From assembly GCA_016844515.1 (NCBI GenBank), contig JAERMP010000140.1, forward strand, positions 1-12,446: a stretch of DNA of 12,446 bases, written 5' to 3'. Below are positions 1-6,932 of this stretch, piece by piece. The notes below the pieces were generated by a model. The model had not been told where the DNA came from and ran no database searches. It saw only the letters and a list, made by a program, of their open reading frames with translations. A program made the translations under genes and the position numbers. Source of the stretch: Thermoleophilia bacterium. Its GTDB lineage: Bacteria > Actinomycetota > Thermoleophilia > Gaiellales > Gaiellaceae. Numbering within the stretch: the first letter of the stretch is position 1; each line of letters starts with the position of its first letter.

Positions 1-202
1 CTTCATCCGCCGATAGCCCCTCGCGAAGGAGCGAAAGCCCTCCCGGCCCGTACCGCGGATTCGCCTTGGCCTGTGTCGCGATGGCGCCGACCAACGGCTC
101 GGCCCACGGCACGACACAGCCCACCGCGAGGAACTTCGACTGAACCGCCACGCCCCACTGCTGCGCCTCGTGGTCGCAGGCACAGATCGAATACGTCGAG
201 AC
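1..202 (-). CDS. DUF1028 family protein, partial (C-terminal part beyond the left edge)
   Basis: Reading the minus strand from about 202 gives 67 residues that run off the window. They begin STYSICACD and contain WGVAVQSKFLAVG, VVPWAEPLVGAIATQA and NPRYGPGGLSLLREGLSADE. This is the usual N-terminal block of DUF1028 proteins (typically a T-[FY]-S-I-[VA]-A-x-D start, then GVAVQSKF and AxATQAxAN), a bacterial family of roughly 200-300 residues of unknown function. I recall it being placed near the Ntn-hydrolase fold, but this window does not prove that. The gene begins about 8 bases after the stop of the 90-residue gene upstream, in the same direction, so it is probably co-transcribed. Oddity: between the in-frame TGA at 221-223 and the conserved block there is no ATG, GTG, TTG or CTG. 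The first GTG (149-151) lies inside the conserved motif. The alignment-based start would be near the GTC at 200-202, so the start is uncertain and a base error is possible. Confidence 0.8.
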
Positions 203-209
203 GACCGGG

Positions 210-482
210 CTAGCCGTAGGTCATCTCCCCGAGGTTCAGCGAGAGGAGCGGCTCGTCGCGGACGAGCGCGCAGGAAACAGCGCCGAGCGAGAGCGCGGCG
301 TGAACCTCCTCGGCCGTCGATGCGCGTACGACCACGGGCGTCCCCGCCTCGTGCGCCGCGTGGATCGCGGCAAGGTCGGAGACGTCCTCGAGCACGAGCG
401 CGCCCTCGAGCTCGATCGTTCCCTCGAGTGCGATCTCCGGCACCTTGCGACCGGTCGCGCCGAACCAGCGCTCGCGGGTCAC
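210..482 (-). CDS. Hypothetical protein, 90 aa, with one beta-alpha-beta-like unit
   Basis: I do not recognise this protein. The GTG at 482 overlaps the hydrolase stop by four bases (GTGA) and the gene ends with TAG at 210-212. The protein begins MTRERWFGATGRKVPEIALEG, then reads ELEGALVLEDVSDLAAIHAA, followed by HEAGTPVVVRASTAEEVHAA and LSLGAVSCALVRDEPLLSLN. The pattern of short hydrophobic strands alternating with Ala/Glu-rich helices, and the phrases GTPVVVRAST and ALSLGA, resemble a fragment of a TIM-barrel enzyme such as indole-glycerol-phosphate synthase. The protein is far too short for a barrel and has no visible catalytic motif. It has no signal peptide or membrane segment. The four-base overlap and acidic, actinobacterial-looking composition support a real, translationally coupled gene. 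A GGGGAG stretch lies about ten bases upstream of the GTG. An upstream extension of the same frame would lie inside the hydrolase gene and is Arg-rich, so I rejected it. Confidence 0.6.
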   Translation of the reverse strand: MTRERWFGATGRKVPEIALEGTIELEGALVLEDVSDLAAIHAAHEAGTPVVVRASTAEEVHAALSLGAVSCALVRDEPLLSLNLGEMTYG

Positions 483-1177
483 AGCGTTAGCGTCTCCCCG
501 GGCTCGGGCGACAGCACTTCGACGCCGGGGGGCGCAAGCTCTCGTAGCGCATCCGGAGTTCCCGTCAGCAGCGAGAACGTGCCGTAATGGCACGGCACGA
601 CCCGCACGACCCCGAGCAGCTCGATGGCGACCGCTGCTTCGCGCGGCCCCATCGTGTAGTGGTCGCCGATTGGGAGCACGGCGATGTCCGGCGAGTAGAT
701 GCGGCCGATCAGGGACATGTCGCCGAAGACGTTCGTGTCGCCGGCGAAGTAGATCTTGAACCCGTCCGCCAGCTCGAGGACGATGCCGCAGGGCTCGCCC
801 GCATAGGTGCCGTCCGGAGTGCTCGAAGAGTGGTTCGCGCTCGTGAGCGTGACCTTCACCCCTTCGACGGTGCTCGTCCCGCCCTTGTTCATCGAGTTCG
901 TCTGCCCGTCGTCTGCGACCCCCTGGCCGGTGAGCCAGCCGCGCAGCTCGACCTGCGCAACGACGGGGCAGCCGTGGCGCTGGTGAATCGGCACGGTGTC
1001 ACCGACGTGGTCACCGTGGCCGTGTGTGAGCAGGATGAGGTCGCAGCGCTCCGGCTCGAGCTCGCTAGCGGGGCACTTCGGGTTCCCGTTCAGGAACGGG
1101 TCGACGTAGATGCGCTTGCCGCCCGGGGTGTCGACGCGGAAGGCCGAGTGCCCGAGCCATGTGAGTTCGGTAGTCAT
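479..1177 (-). CDS. UPF0173 family metal-dependent hydrolase (metallo-beta-lactamase fold)
   Basis: This 232-residue protein starts MTTELTWLGHSAFRVDTPGG and carries the full metal-site set of the metallo-beta-lactamase fold: LTHGHGDHVGD (H52, H54, D56, H57), the ANHSSS block (H116), AGDTN (D147) and VPCHYGTF (H197), plus GDHYTMGP (H173). The block order and length (about 225-235) match the UPF0173/YtkL-like hydrolases. Their physiological substrate is not established, so only a general hydrolase role can be given. It has no signal peptide and should be cytosolic. The ATG at 1175-1177 is chosen because the family begins within a few residues of the LTWLGH strand. There is no strong ribosome-binding site before it. 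As the sequence stands, nuoN's shifted frame ends on an ATGA overlap with this start. The restored nuoN would stop 9 bases before it. The gene follows the nuo operon closely and is likely transcribed with it, but nothing visible ties it to complex I chemistry. Confidence 0.92.
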   Translation of the reverse strand: MTTELTWLGHSAFRVDTPGGKRIYVDPFLNGNPKCPASELEPERCDLILLTHGHGDHVGDTVPIHQRHGCPVVAQVELRGWLTGQGVADDGQTNSMNKGGTSTVEGVKVTLTSANHSSSTPDGTYAGEPCGIVLELADGFKIYFAGDTNVFGDMSLIGRIYSPDIAVLPIGDHYTMGPREAAVAIELLGVVRVVPCHYGTFSLLTGTPDALRELAPPGVEVLSPEPGETLTL

Positions 1178-2673
1178 GGTTGAAATCTAGAACGGAAGCG
1201 ACGAGGCTGCATCGGCTGCGGCGTCAAGAATCGGCTGGGCGGCGAAGAACGACCCAACCGTGACGAGCACCGCGGCACCGACGTGACGAGCACCGCGGCA
1301 CCGACGGCGACGCCGAGTGCTGGATCGGACGGCGGTGATCCGCCGGCGGGCGCGAGTCCGAGCTCTCCACCAGTTCGCATGTACATCCAGCGCACGACAT
1401 TGAGGTAGTACGCGAGGGAAACGGCTGTGGCGGCGACTCCGAAGAGAACGAGCCACCAGTCGCCGGAGTCGTACGCGGCCGAAAAGACGAACAACTTCCC
1501 GAACAGACCGCCCGTCAGCGGGAAGCCGGCCATGCCGAGCATGAAGGTCCACATCGCGATTCCGTAGAACGGACGCTCCCAGCCGAGGCCGGCGAGCGAC
1601 TCGAGCGTCACGGGGCGCTGAAGCTCGCGCTCGCGAGCTGCGACCACCGCGAAGGCGCCGACAGACATCGCGGAGTAGGGGACGAGGTAGTAGAGGAGCG
1701 CCTCGGCGCCACGCTCCGAGTCTGCGGCGATCGCCATCAGCATGAAGCCGGCGTGCGAGATCGAGGAGTACGCGAGCATTCGCTTCACATCGCGTTGCGC
1801 CAGCGCTGCGAGATTGCCCCACGCGAGCGAGACGCACACGAGCACCGCCACCGCGATCGTCCAGATCTCGCTCTGGTCGGGGAAGGCAGTGACGAGCACG
1901 CGCAGCATCACGACCATCGCGGCAGTCTTGGTCGCCGCAGACATGAAGGCCGTCACCGAGGTGGGCGCGCCCTGATAGACGTCGGGCGTCCACATGTGGA
2001 ACGGCGCGGCCGAGACCTTGAAGGCCAGTCCCGCCAGGATCATCGCGAGGCCGGCGAGGAGGAAAACGTCGTCCGTGGGGTTGGCGGCGGCGATCTCGGC
2101 GAATCCGAGCTCGCCCGTCGCCCCGTAGACGAACGCTGACCCGAAGAGCAGAACCGCAGACCCGAAGCCGCCGACGATGAGGTACTTCAGGCCCGCCTCG
2201 AGCGAGGTCGCGCGCTCGGTGTCGAGCGCGACGAGGATGTAGAGGCAAAGCGAGAACCACTCGAGCCCGAGGAAGAGCGTCATGAGGTTCTCGGCGCTGA
2301 CGAAGAACACCATCCCGGCGCCGGCCGCCGCGAGCAGCGCGTAGTACTCGCCGTGGTTGTCGCGGCGCCGCTCGGCCCAGGAGACGAGCACGACCACGGC
2401 ACCAGTCACCGCGAGGATGACCTGCGTCAGAGCGGCGAGTTGATCGCGCACCATCGACCCGTCGAGGAGCACTTCGGGGGTCGGCGTCTCGTCGAAGACG
2501 ACCCCTGCGAGCACTGCCGCCAGCACGAACCCGATGAGCGCGACCGAGGCTGTGACGCTCTTCCGCATCCAGTCGGGGACGATCACGGCGGCGAGGAGCG
2601 CGACCCCGGATGCACCGAGCAGCGCAACCGCCGGCGAGAGCGCGAGCCAGTCGACGGTCGGCGTGTCGATCAC
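1174..2673 (-). CDS. nuoN: NADH-quinone oxidoreductase subunit N (NuoN), C-terminus frameshifted
   Basis: NuoN is an antiporter-like membrane subunit of complex I. Family markers are the TM5 acid in LFLGLEWFSLCLYILVAL, the lysine motif FKVSAAPFHMWTPDVYQGAP followed by ATKTAA, and RDVKRMLAYSSISHAGFMLM. About 13-14 hydrophobic segments are visible. The GTG at 2671-2673 is chosen over upstream codons because it overlaps the nuoM stop (GTGA) and has GGAGG seven bases before it. The start gives MIDTPTVDWLALSPAVALL, and an earlier start would only add an Arg-rich tail. The last part is abnormal. A perfect 23-bp tandem duplication (1260-1305) shifts the frame after AVGAAVLVT, so the last ~35 residues become Ser/Arg/Pro-rich (SVPRCSSRLGRSS and onward) to the TGA at 1174. 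Removing one copy restores VGSFFAAQPILDAAADAASS and a TAG at 1187-1189, a normal NuoN ending of 487 residues. The protein as written is 499 residues. Confidence 0.93.
   Translation of the reverse strand: MIDTPTVDWLALSPAVALLGASGVALLAAVIVPDWMRKSVTASVALIGFVLAAVLAGVVFDETPTPEVLLDGSMVRDQLAALTQVILAVTGAVVVLVSWAERRRDNHGEYYALLAAAGAGMVFFVSAENLMTLFLGLEWFSLCLYILVALDTERATSLEAGLKYLIVGGFGSAVLLFGSAFVYGATGELGFAEIAAANPTDDVFLLAGLAMILAGLAFKVSAAPFHMWTPDVYQGAPTSVTAFMSAATKTAAMVVMLRVLVTAFPDQSEIWTIAVAVLVCVSLAWGNLAALAQRDVKRMLAYSSISHAGFMLMAIAADSERGAEALLYYLVPYSAMSVGAFAVVAARERELQRPVTLESLAGLGWERPFYGIAMWTFMLGMAGFPLTGGLFGKLFVFSAAYDSGDWWLVLFGVAATAVSLAYYLNVVRWMYMRTGGELGLAPAGGSPPSDPALGVAVGAAVLVTSVPRCSSRLGRSSPPSRFLTPQPMQPRRFRSRFQP
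1260..1305. repeat. Perfect 23-bp tandem duplication inside nuoN
   Basis: Positions 1260-1282 and 1283-1305 are identical, and each begins gtgacgagcaccgcgg on the plus strand. Because 23 is not a multiple of three, the second copy changes the nuoN reading frame. The frame before the repeat continues normally in the neighbouring frame after it. This shows that the single-copy form is ancestral and that the duplication is recent or an assembly artefact. Confidence 0.97.
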
Positions 2674-4112
2674 TTGAACGCCTCCGCGATCGACTGAGCC
2701 GCGTCGTTGCCCGGGAACGAGCTCTGACTGATGAGCGCAGGCCACGCGGAGAGGACGAGAAGGACGAGAAGCATCGGCAGCACGAGCGCGAGCTCCCCAG
2801 GTCGCAGGTCGAGAGCTTCGTCACGCACGGCCGACCCGGGCTTCACGTGCAGGACCGCCGAGACGACGCGAAGGGTGTACATCGCGGCGAGGATGACCCC
2901 GAGCGCGACGACGGCCGAGTAACCCCAGCCCTGGTCGTAGACCCCGGCCATGATCAGGAACTCGCCCGCGAAGGTCGCAGAGCCCGGCACCGCGAGCGCG
3001 ATCATCCCAGCGACGATCACGACGGTCGCAAGCACCGGCCGTCCGCGCGCCATCCCTCCCAGTGCCCTCAGCTCACCCGTCCCGCAGCGGTGCTCGACCA
3101 TGCCGACGAGCAGGAACATGCTGGCCGAGATCAGGCCGTGGGCGACAGACTGGAGGACGGCACCGTCGAGTCCGAGGTCGTCGAAAGCGAAGATGCCGAG
3201 CGTGATGAGCCCCATCTGCGCCATCGACGAGTACGCGACGACGCCCCGCAGATCTGGCGCACGGAAGGCTAGGAGCGACCCGTAGACGAGCCCGGTGGCT
3301 GCGAGCACGAGGATGACTCCCGAGAGATCGTCGGCCGGCTCGGGGAACTTCGGGAGCCCGATCCGCAGGAACCCGTAGATCGCGGTCTTCGAGACGACGG
3401 CAGACAGAACGGCCGCCACCTCGACAGGAGCTTCGCGGTACGCCAGGGGTAGCCAGCCGTGAAACGGGAAGAGCGGCGCCTTGATCGCGAACGCCACAGC
3501 GAAGCCGAGGAAGATCCACACGTTGTCGCTCGTCCCCGACTCGAGCAGGCTGAATGTCCCTTGCGTGACGCCGAACGCGACGACCGACGCGAGCATCAGC
3601 AGCGAGCCGGCCATCGTGTAGACGACGAACGTGAGCGTCGCAGCCTGGCGCCGCGCACCGCCCCAGACGCCGACGAGGACGTAGAGCGGGATCAGCATCG
3701 CCTCGAACGAGGCGTAGAAGAGGAGCAGATCCTGCGCTGCAAACGTCGCGACGACCGCACCGGTGAGGAAGAGCATCAGGGCGTGGTATGCCCGCGGGCG
3801 GTCGCGCCCGACCCACATCGCGTAGCCGATCGCTGCGGCGGAGACGATGGCGGCTGCTCCCGTCAGCCAGAGCGAGAACCCGTAGAAGCCGACCGAGTAG
3901 GAGATCCCGAGGCTCTCGACCCACTCGCGGGACGTTCCGAGCTGCAGGCCGCCTTCGTCGAAGTCGAAGCGAGAGGCGGCGACGATCCAGAGGCCGACCT
4001 CCATGAGCGCCACGAAAAACGCGAGCCCTGCGGTTGTGGTGCGCGGAAGCGGAGCGACAGCGACGACAAGGGCGCCGATGATCGGAAGCAGGATGAGGGC
4101 GGTGGTGAGCAC
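2670..4112 (-). CDS. nuoM: NADH-quinone oxidoreductase subunit M (NuoM)
   Basis: NuoM is the middle antiporter-like proton channel of the complex I membrane arm. The 480-residue protein keeps the usual charged residues. The TM5 glutamate is in FYASFEAMLIPLYVLVGVWG (E137), the TM7 lysine is in FAIKAPLFPFHGWLP (K211), and the TM8 lysine is in SKTAIYGFLR (K242). YSSMAQMGLITLGI is the conserved TM10 region. About 13-14 hydrophobic helices are visible and the length is slightly below the E. coli protein. The GTG at 4110-4112 lies six bases after the nuoL stop with no clear ribosome-binding site, so translation is probably coupled to nuoL. The stop TGA overlaps the nuoN GTG by four bases. The C-terminal part after the last helix ends FPGNDAAQSIAEAFK. 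No frame damage is visible here, unlike in nuoN and nuoI. Confidence 0.96.
   Translation of the reverse strand: MLTTALILLPIIGALVVAVAPLPRTTTAGLAFFVALMEVGLWIVAASRFDFDEGGLQLGTSREWVESLGISYSVGFYGFSLWLTGAAAIVSAAAIGYAMWVGRDRPRAYHALMLFLTGAVVATFAAQDLLLFYASFEAMLIPLYVLVGVWGGARRQAATLTFVVYTMAGSLLMLASVVAFGVTQGTFSLLESGTSDNVWIFLGFAVAFAIKAPLFPFHGWLPLAYREAPVEVAAVLSAVVSKTAIYGFLRIGLPKFPEPADDLSGVILVLAATGLVYGSLLAFRAPDLRGVVAYSSMAQMGLITLGIFAFDDLGLDGAVLQSVAHGLISASMFLLVGMVEHRCGTGELRALGGMARGRPVLATVVIVAGMIALAVPGSATFAGEFLIMAGVYDQGWGYSAVVALGVILAAMYTLRVVSAVLHVKPGSAVRDEALDLRPGELALVLPMLLVLLVLSAWPALISQSSFPGNDAAQSIAEAFK
2681..2685 (-). promoter_or_regulatory. Ribosome-binding site deciding the nuoN start
   Basis: The minus strand reads GGAGG at 2685-2681, seven bases before the GTG at 2671-2673. 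It lies inside the last codons of nuoM. It is the reason for choosing the GTG start of nuoN rather than the longer upstream frame. Confidence 0.75.
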
Positions 4113-4118
4113 GACTAG

Positions 4119-6002
4119 CTAGCGCACCGCCACGAATACGACGACGAGAACAAAGACGCCGAAGGCGATCGCAACCGCGTACGTCCGCAGGAGCCCTGAC
4201 TGCACGCGAGCTACCTCGCCGCCGACCTGAATCGTCCCCGAGCCGATCCCGTCGAGCGAGCGCTCGATCACGGGCTCCTCGAAGTTCTTTCGAAGGGCGG
4301 TCGAGATCGCGACTGCCGGACGGTAGAAGAGAGCGTCATACAGCTCGTCGAAGTAGAGCTTGTGCTCGAGAACGCGCCAGGCGCCGGGGCTCGTGACGAG
4401 CTGGCGGCCTGCCCGGAACGCGCGCCGGGCGAGGAAGATTCCGATCAACCCGAGCGTCACGGCGATCGCGCTCGTTCCGTAGTCCTGCGCGACTGTCGGC
4501 TCGACGAGAGACTCGGCCGTCTCGTCGATCCAGTGGAGGAACGGCTCCCAGACCCCCGGGATCACGACGAGCCCGCCGATCGTGGCGAGCACTGTGAGAA
4601 CGCCCACGGGGATGAGCATCGAGCGCGGTCCCTCGCCGTGCCCGTCGTGAGCGCGTCCGGCCACGAGCTCGCTCTGCTCACCGCGAAAGACCGTGTAGTA
4701 CAGCCGGAAGGCGTATGCGCCGGTGAGCAGCGCACCGACGAGTCCGGCGACAAAGAGCGTCCAGCCGAGCGCTCCGCCGGTCGCGAGAGCCGAGGAGATG
4801 ATCCCGTCCTTCGACCAGAAGCCGGCAAAGATAGGGATTCCTGAGAGGGAGAGGACGCCGGCGAGGAACGCGATGTGGGTCCTCGGCATCACGGCCTTGA
4901 GCCCGCCCATCTTCCGGATGTCCTGCTCGCCCCCGAGGTGGTGGATCACGAGGCCGGCCGACATGAAGAGGAGCGCCTTGAAGAACGCGTGGGTCATCAG
5001 ATGGAAGATCGCGTAGCCGTAGGCGCCGATCCCTGCGGCCATGAACATGTAGCCGATCTGCGACATCGTCGAGTAGGCGATGACGCGCTTGATGTCCCAC
5101 TGCGCGAGCGCAACGACCCCCGCCACGAGCAGCGTGACGGCACCGAGGATGGCCGCGAGGTGCTGAATGTCGGGAGCGGCTTCGAAGATCGGGCTCGCGC
5201 GCACGAGCAGGTAGACGCCGGCCGTCACCATCGTCGCCGCGTGGATGAGCGCGGAGACCGGTGTGGGGCCTTCCATGGCATCCGGGAGCCATGTGTGGAG
5301 CGGGATCTGCGCGGACTTCGCGACGGCGCCGCCGAGCAAGCCGAGTGCGACGAGGTTCACGGTCGTGGACGACATCGACCCGACGTCCTCGAAGACGCCG
5401 AAGAGCTCGAGCGTTCCCGTCTCCCAGATGAGCAGGACGCACGCGAGCGCGAACGTCGCGTCGCCGATGGCGTTCATCACGAACGCCTTCTTGGCCGCGG
5501 CGACGGCCTCGGGCCGCTTGTGCCAGAACCCGATCAAGAGGTAGGACGCCAGGCCGACAAGCCCCCAGCCGACGAGCAGCAGGAGGAAGTTCCCCGCCTC
5601 CACCAGCATGAGCATCGAGAAGACGAAGATCGACATGTACGCGAAGTACCGACGCTCTTCCTCGTCGCCGGCCATGTAGCCCATCGAGTACCAGACGATC
5701 AGGCCGCCGACGCCGGAGACGATGAGCATCATCACGCTCGAGAGCGGGTCCACCAGGATCTGGAAGCCGACCTCGAAGTCGCCTGCGGCGAGCCATGTGT
5801 ACGCGGTCGAGACTCGTTCGCGATCGACTGGGTCAGCAGCCCACAGCCCGAAGAGCGCGCTGAGCGCTCCCCCGAACGCCGCGAAGGTCGTCAGCGTGGA
5901 GATCCAGCCCGCCGTACGTCGAGAGATGCGCCCGCCGGCGAGGGTGATCGCGAGCGCGCCGGCGAGCGGCGCGAGCAGACAGATCCAGGCGCCGGCTATC
6001 AC
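4119..6002 (-). CDS. nuoL: NADH-quinone oxidoreductase subunit L (NuoL)
   Basis: NuoL is the distal antiporter-like pump of complex I, with the long lateral helix at its C-terminus. The 627-residue length fits the family (about 610-660). Recognisable blocks are FQILVDPLSSVMM, the TM7-8 region AKSAQIPLHTWLPDAMEGPT (K229) with ALIHAATMVTAGVYLLVRAS (H254), AQWDIKRVIAYSTMSQIGYM, FHLMTHAFFKALLFMSAG, and SGIPIFAGFWSKDGI (K398, D399). The C-terminal part contains LEHKLYFDELYDALFYRP and then a final hydrophobic segment, as expected for the lateral helix and last TM. The oddity is in TM5: the usual WEGVGL motif reads GWGLVGLASYLLIGFW, so Gly147 stands where E. coli-type NuoL has the channel glutamate (E144 there). 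The start is the GTG at 6000-6002, immediately after the nuoK TAA, with weak Shine-Dalgarno support. The next gene, nuoM, begins six bases after the TAG. Confidence 0.96.
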   Translation of the reverse strand: MIAGAWICLLAPLAGALAITLAGGRISRRTAGWISTLTTFAAFGGALSALFGLWAADPVDRERVSTAYTWLAAGDFEVGFQILVDPLSSVMMLIVSGVGGLIVWYSMGYMAGDEEERRYFAYMSIFVFSMLMLVEAGNFLLLLVGWGLVGLASYLLIGFWHKRPEAVAAAKKAFVMNAIGDATFALACVLLIWETGTLELFGVFEDVGSMSSTTVNLVALGLLGGAVAKSAQIPLHTWLPDAMEGPTPVSALIHAATMVTAGVYLLVRASPIFEAAPDIQHLAAILGAVTLLVAGVVALAQWDIKRVIAYSTMSQIGYMFMAAGIGAYGYAIFHLMTHAFFKALLFMSAGLVIHHLGGEQDIRKMGGLKAVMPRTHIAFLAGVLSLSGIPIFAGFWSKDGIISSALATGGALGWTLFVAGLVGALLTGAYAFRLYYTVFRGEQSELVAGRAHDGHGEGPRSMLIPVGVLTVLATIGGLVVIPGVWEPFLHWIDETAESLVEPTVAQDYGTSAIAVTLGLIGIFLARRAFRAGRQLVTSPGAWRVLEHKLYFDELYDALFYRPAVAISTALRKNFEEPVIERSLDGIGSGTIQVGGEVARVQSGLLRTYAVAIAFGVFVLVVVFVAVR

Positions 6003-6311
6003 TTATCCGCGGAGCGCACTTGCCTGGTCGACGTCGAGAACGATGCGGCGCCGTGCCATGGCCACGATCAGGCCGAGCCCGATGGCGACCTCGGCCGCTG
6101 CGACCGCCATCACGGAAAGCGCGAATATCTGTCCGTCCAGATCGCCCTGCTGGCGTGCGAACGCGATGAGCGTGAGGTTCGCCGCGTTGAGCATGATCTC
6201 GAGCGAGAGCAGGACGATCAGCGGGCTCCGCCGCATCATCACCCCCAGCGCTCCGATCCCGAACAGGAGTGCGGCGACGATGAGGTACCAGCCGATGTCC
6301 GGCCCGTCCAT
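6003..6311 (-). CDS. nuoK: NADH-quinone oxidoreductase subunit K (NuoK)
   Basis: NuoK is a small membrane subunit (102 residues, three helices) at the junction between NuoN and NuoJ, homologous to MrpC of Mrp antiporters. The two membrane glutamates needed for proton transfer in the family are present: E38 in VLLSLEIMLNAANL and E74 in AAAEVAIGLGLIVAM. The start region MDGPDIGWYLIVAALLFGIG fits the usual beginning. The ATG at 6309-6311 shares its A with the nuoJ stop (TGATG) and is preceded by AAGGAGGAG about ten bases upstream, a strong ribosome-binding site. The stop TAA directly abuts the nuoL start. The C-terminus (RRRIVLDVDQASALRG) is slightly longer and more charged than that of E. coli NuoK. 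I see no anomalies. Confidence 0.96.
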   Translation of the reverse strand: MDGPDIGWYLIVAALLFGIGALGVMMRRSPLIVLLSLEIMLNAANLTLIAFARQQGDLDGQIFALSVMAVAAAEVAIGLGLIVAMARRRIVLDVDQASALRG

Positions 6312-6841
6312 CAGGCGCTCTCCTCCTTCTCGGGTGTCGTTCCCAGCACGACGCCACCGATTGCGGCGACGAGCAGCACGATCGACGTGATCTCGAACGC
6401 GAGCAGGTGGTCAGTGAGGAAGAGCTCGCCGATCTCCGCCGGGCTGCCGAAGGAGTCCGACACTTCCGCCGGCTCCTGCAGGTTGTCTCCCCACGCGAGC
6501 CCGACGACGACGAGGACCTCGACGAGGAGGGCGGCTGCGGCGACGACCGCGGCTGTCCGTAGGAGCGGCGGTCCTCCCGCCCACGGTGCGTCCGCGCGGC
6601 CCCCGAGATACGCGACCACGAAGAGGAACATGACCATGACGGCACCCGCGTAGACCAGCACCTGGGCGGCTGCGAGGAACTCCGCGGCCAGTAGGAGGTA
6701 GAGGACTGCGAGCGAGGCGAGGTTCCCGATGAGCGCCAGGGCCGAGTAGAAGGGGTTGGTCACGCTCACGACGGCGATGCCACTCGCAAGGCACCCGCCC
6801 GCAGCGAGGAACCAGATGACCCAGACGAGGACGTTGCCCAT
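6311..6841 (-). CDS. nuoJ: NADH-quinone oxidoreductase subunit J (NuoJ)
   Basis: NuoJ is a five-helix membrane subunit near the quinone chamber of complex I. The clearest signature is the TM3 stretch LAAAQVLVYAGAVMVMFLFV, which in known structures carries the pi-bulge and conserved tyrosine, preceded by TNPFYSALALIGNLASLAVL. A hydrophilic loop (LAWGDNLQEPAEVSDSFGSP) follows helix four. The last helix is EITSIVLLVAAIGGVVLG, followed by a Glu-rich tail. I take the ATG at 6839-6841 (176 residues). A GTG directly before it at 6844 is equally in frame and would add one residue. Ribosome-binding support is weak (GCAGTGAG). This is the only nuo gene here not tightly joined to its predecessor: 176 bases of hairpin-rich sequence separate it from nuoI. 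The stop overlaps the nuoK start by one base. Confidence 0.95.
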   Translation of the reverse strand: MGNVLVWVIWFLAAGGCLASGIAVVSVTNPFYSALALIGNLASLAVLYLLLAAEFLAAAQVLVYAGAVMVMFLFVVAYLGGRADAPWAGGPPLLRTAAVVAAAALLVEVLVVVGLAWGDNLQEPAEVSDSFGSPAEIGELFLTDHLLAFEITSIVLLVAAIGGVVLGTTPEKEESA

Positions 6842-6857
6842 CACTCACTGCAGAGCA

Positions 6858-6877
6858 GAATCCGCTCGCGCGGATTC
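6858..6877 (-). repeat. Hairpin with 8-bp stem upstream of nuoJ
   Basis: GAATCCGC (6858-6865) pairs perfectly with GCGGATTC (6870-6877) around a four-base loop (6866-6869). It ends about 16 bases before the nuoJ ATG on the transcript, close enough to limit ribosome access. No T-run follows. Confidence 0.85.
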
Positions 6878-6893
6878 CGGTCGTTGGTTGATG

Positions 6894-6919
6894 CTGGGGG
6901 AACCTCCCTGTTCCCCCAG
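6894..6919 (-). repeat. Hairpin with 10-bp G-rich stem
   Basis: CTGGGGGAAC (6894-6903) pairs perfectly with GTTCCCCCAG (6910-6919) around a six-base loop. On the transcript the loop reads AGGGAG. It is the strongest single stem in the gap. The bases after it on the minus strand (CATCAACC) are not a T-run, so a simple terminator is unlikely. Confidence 0.88.
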
Positions 6920-6932
6920 ACGCCCTCCACTG

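Noticed and set aside
483..593. Longer N-terminus for the 90-residue protein
   Set aside because: The extension lies inside the conserved hydrolase gene and has a shadow-like Arg/Ala composition. The GTGA overlap at 479-482 is more plausible.
2674..2745. Longer NuoN start upstream of the GTG at 2673
   Set aside because: The extra 24 residues are Arg/Gly-rich and overlap the nuoM C-terminus. The GTGA overlap with GGAGG seven bases upstream is the better start.
4875..6653. Long plus-strand open frame opposite nuoL, nuoK and nuoJ
   Set aside because: It is rich in Arg, Asp, His and Glu, has no recognisable motif, and lies antisense to three well-conserved genes. It is a shadow typical of high-GC DNA.
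6894..6919. Intrinsic transcription terminator between nuoI and nuoJ
   Set aside because: The stem is strong, but no T-run follows on either strand and essential operon genes lie downstream.
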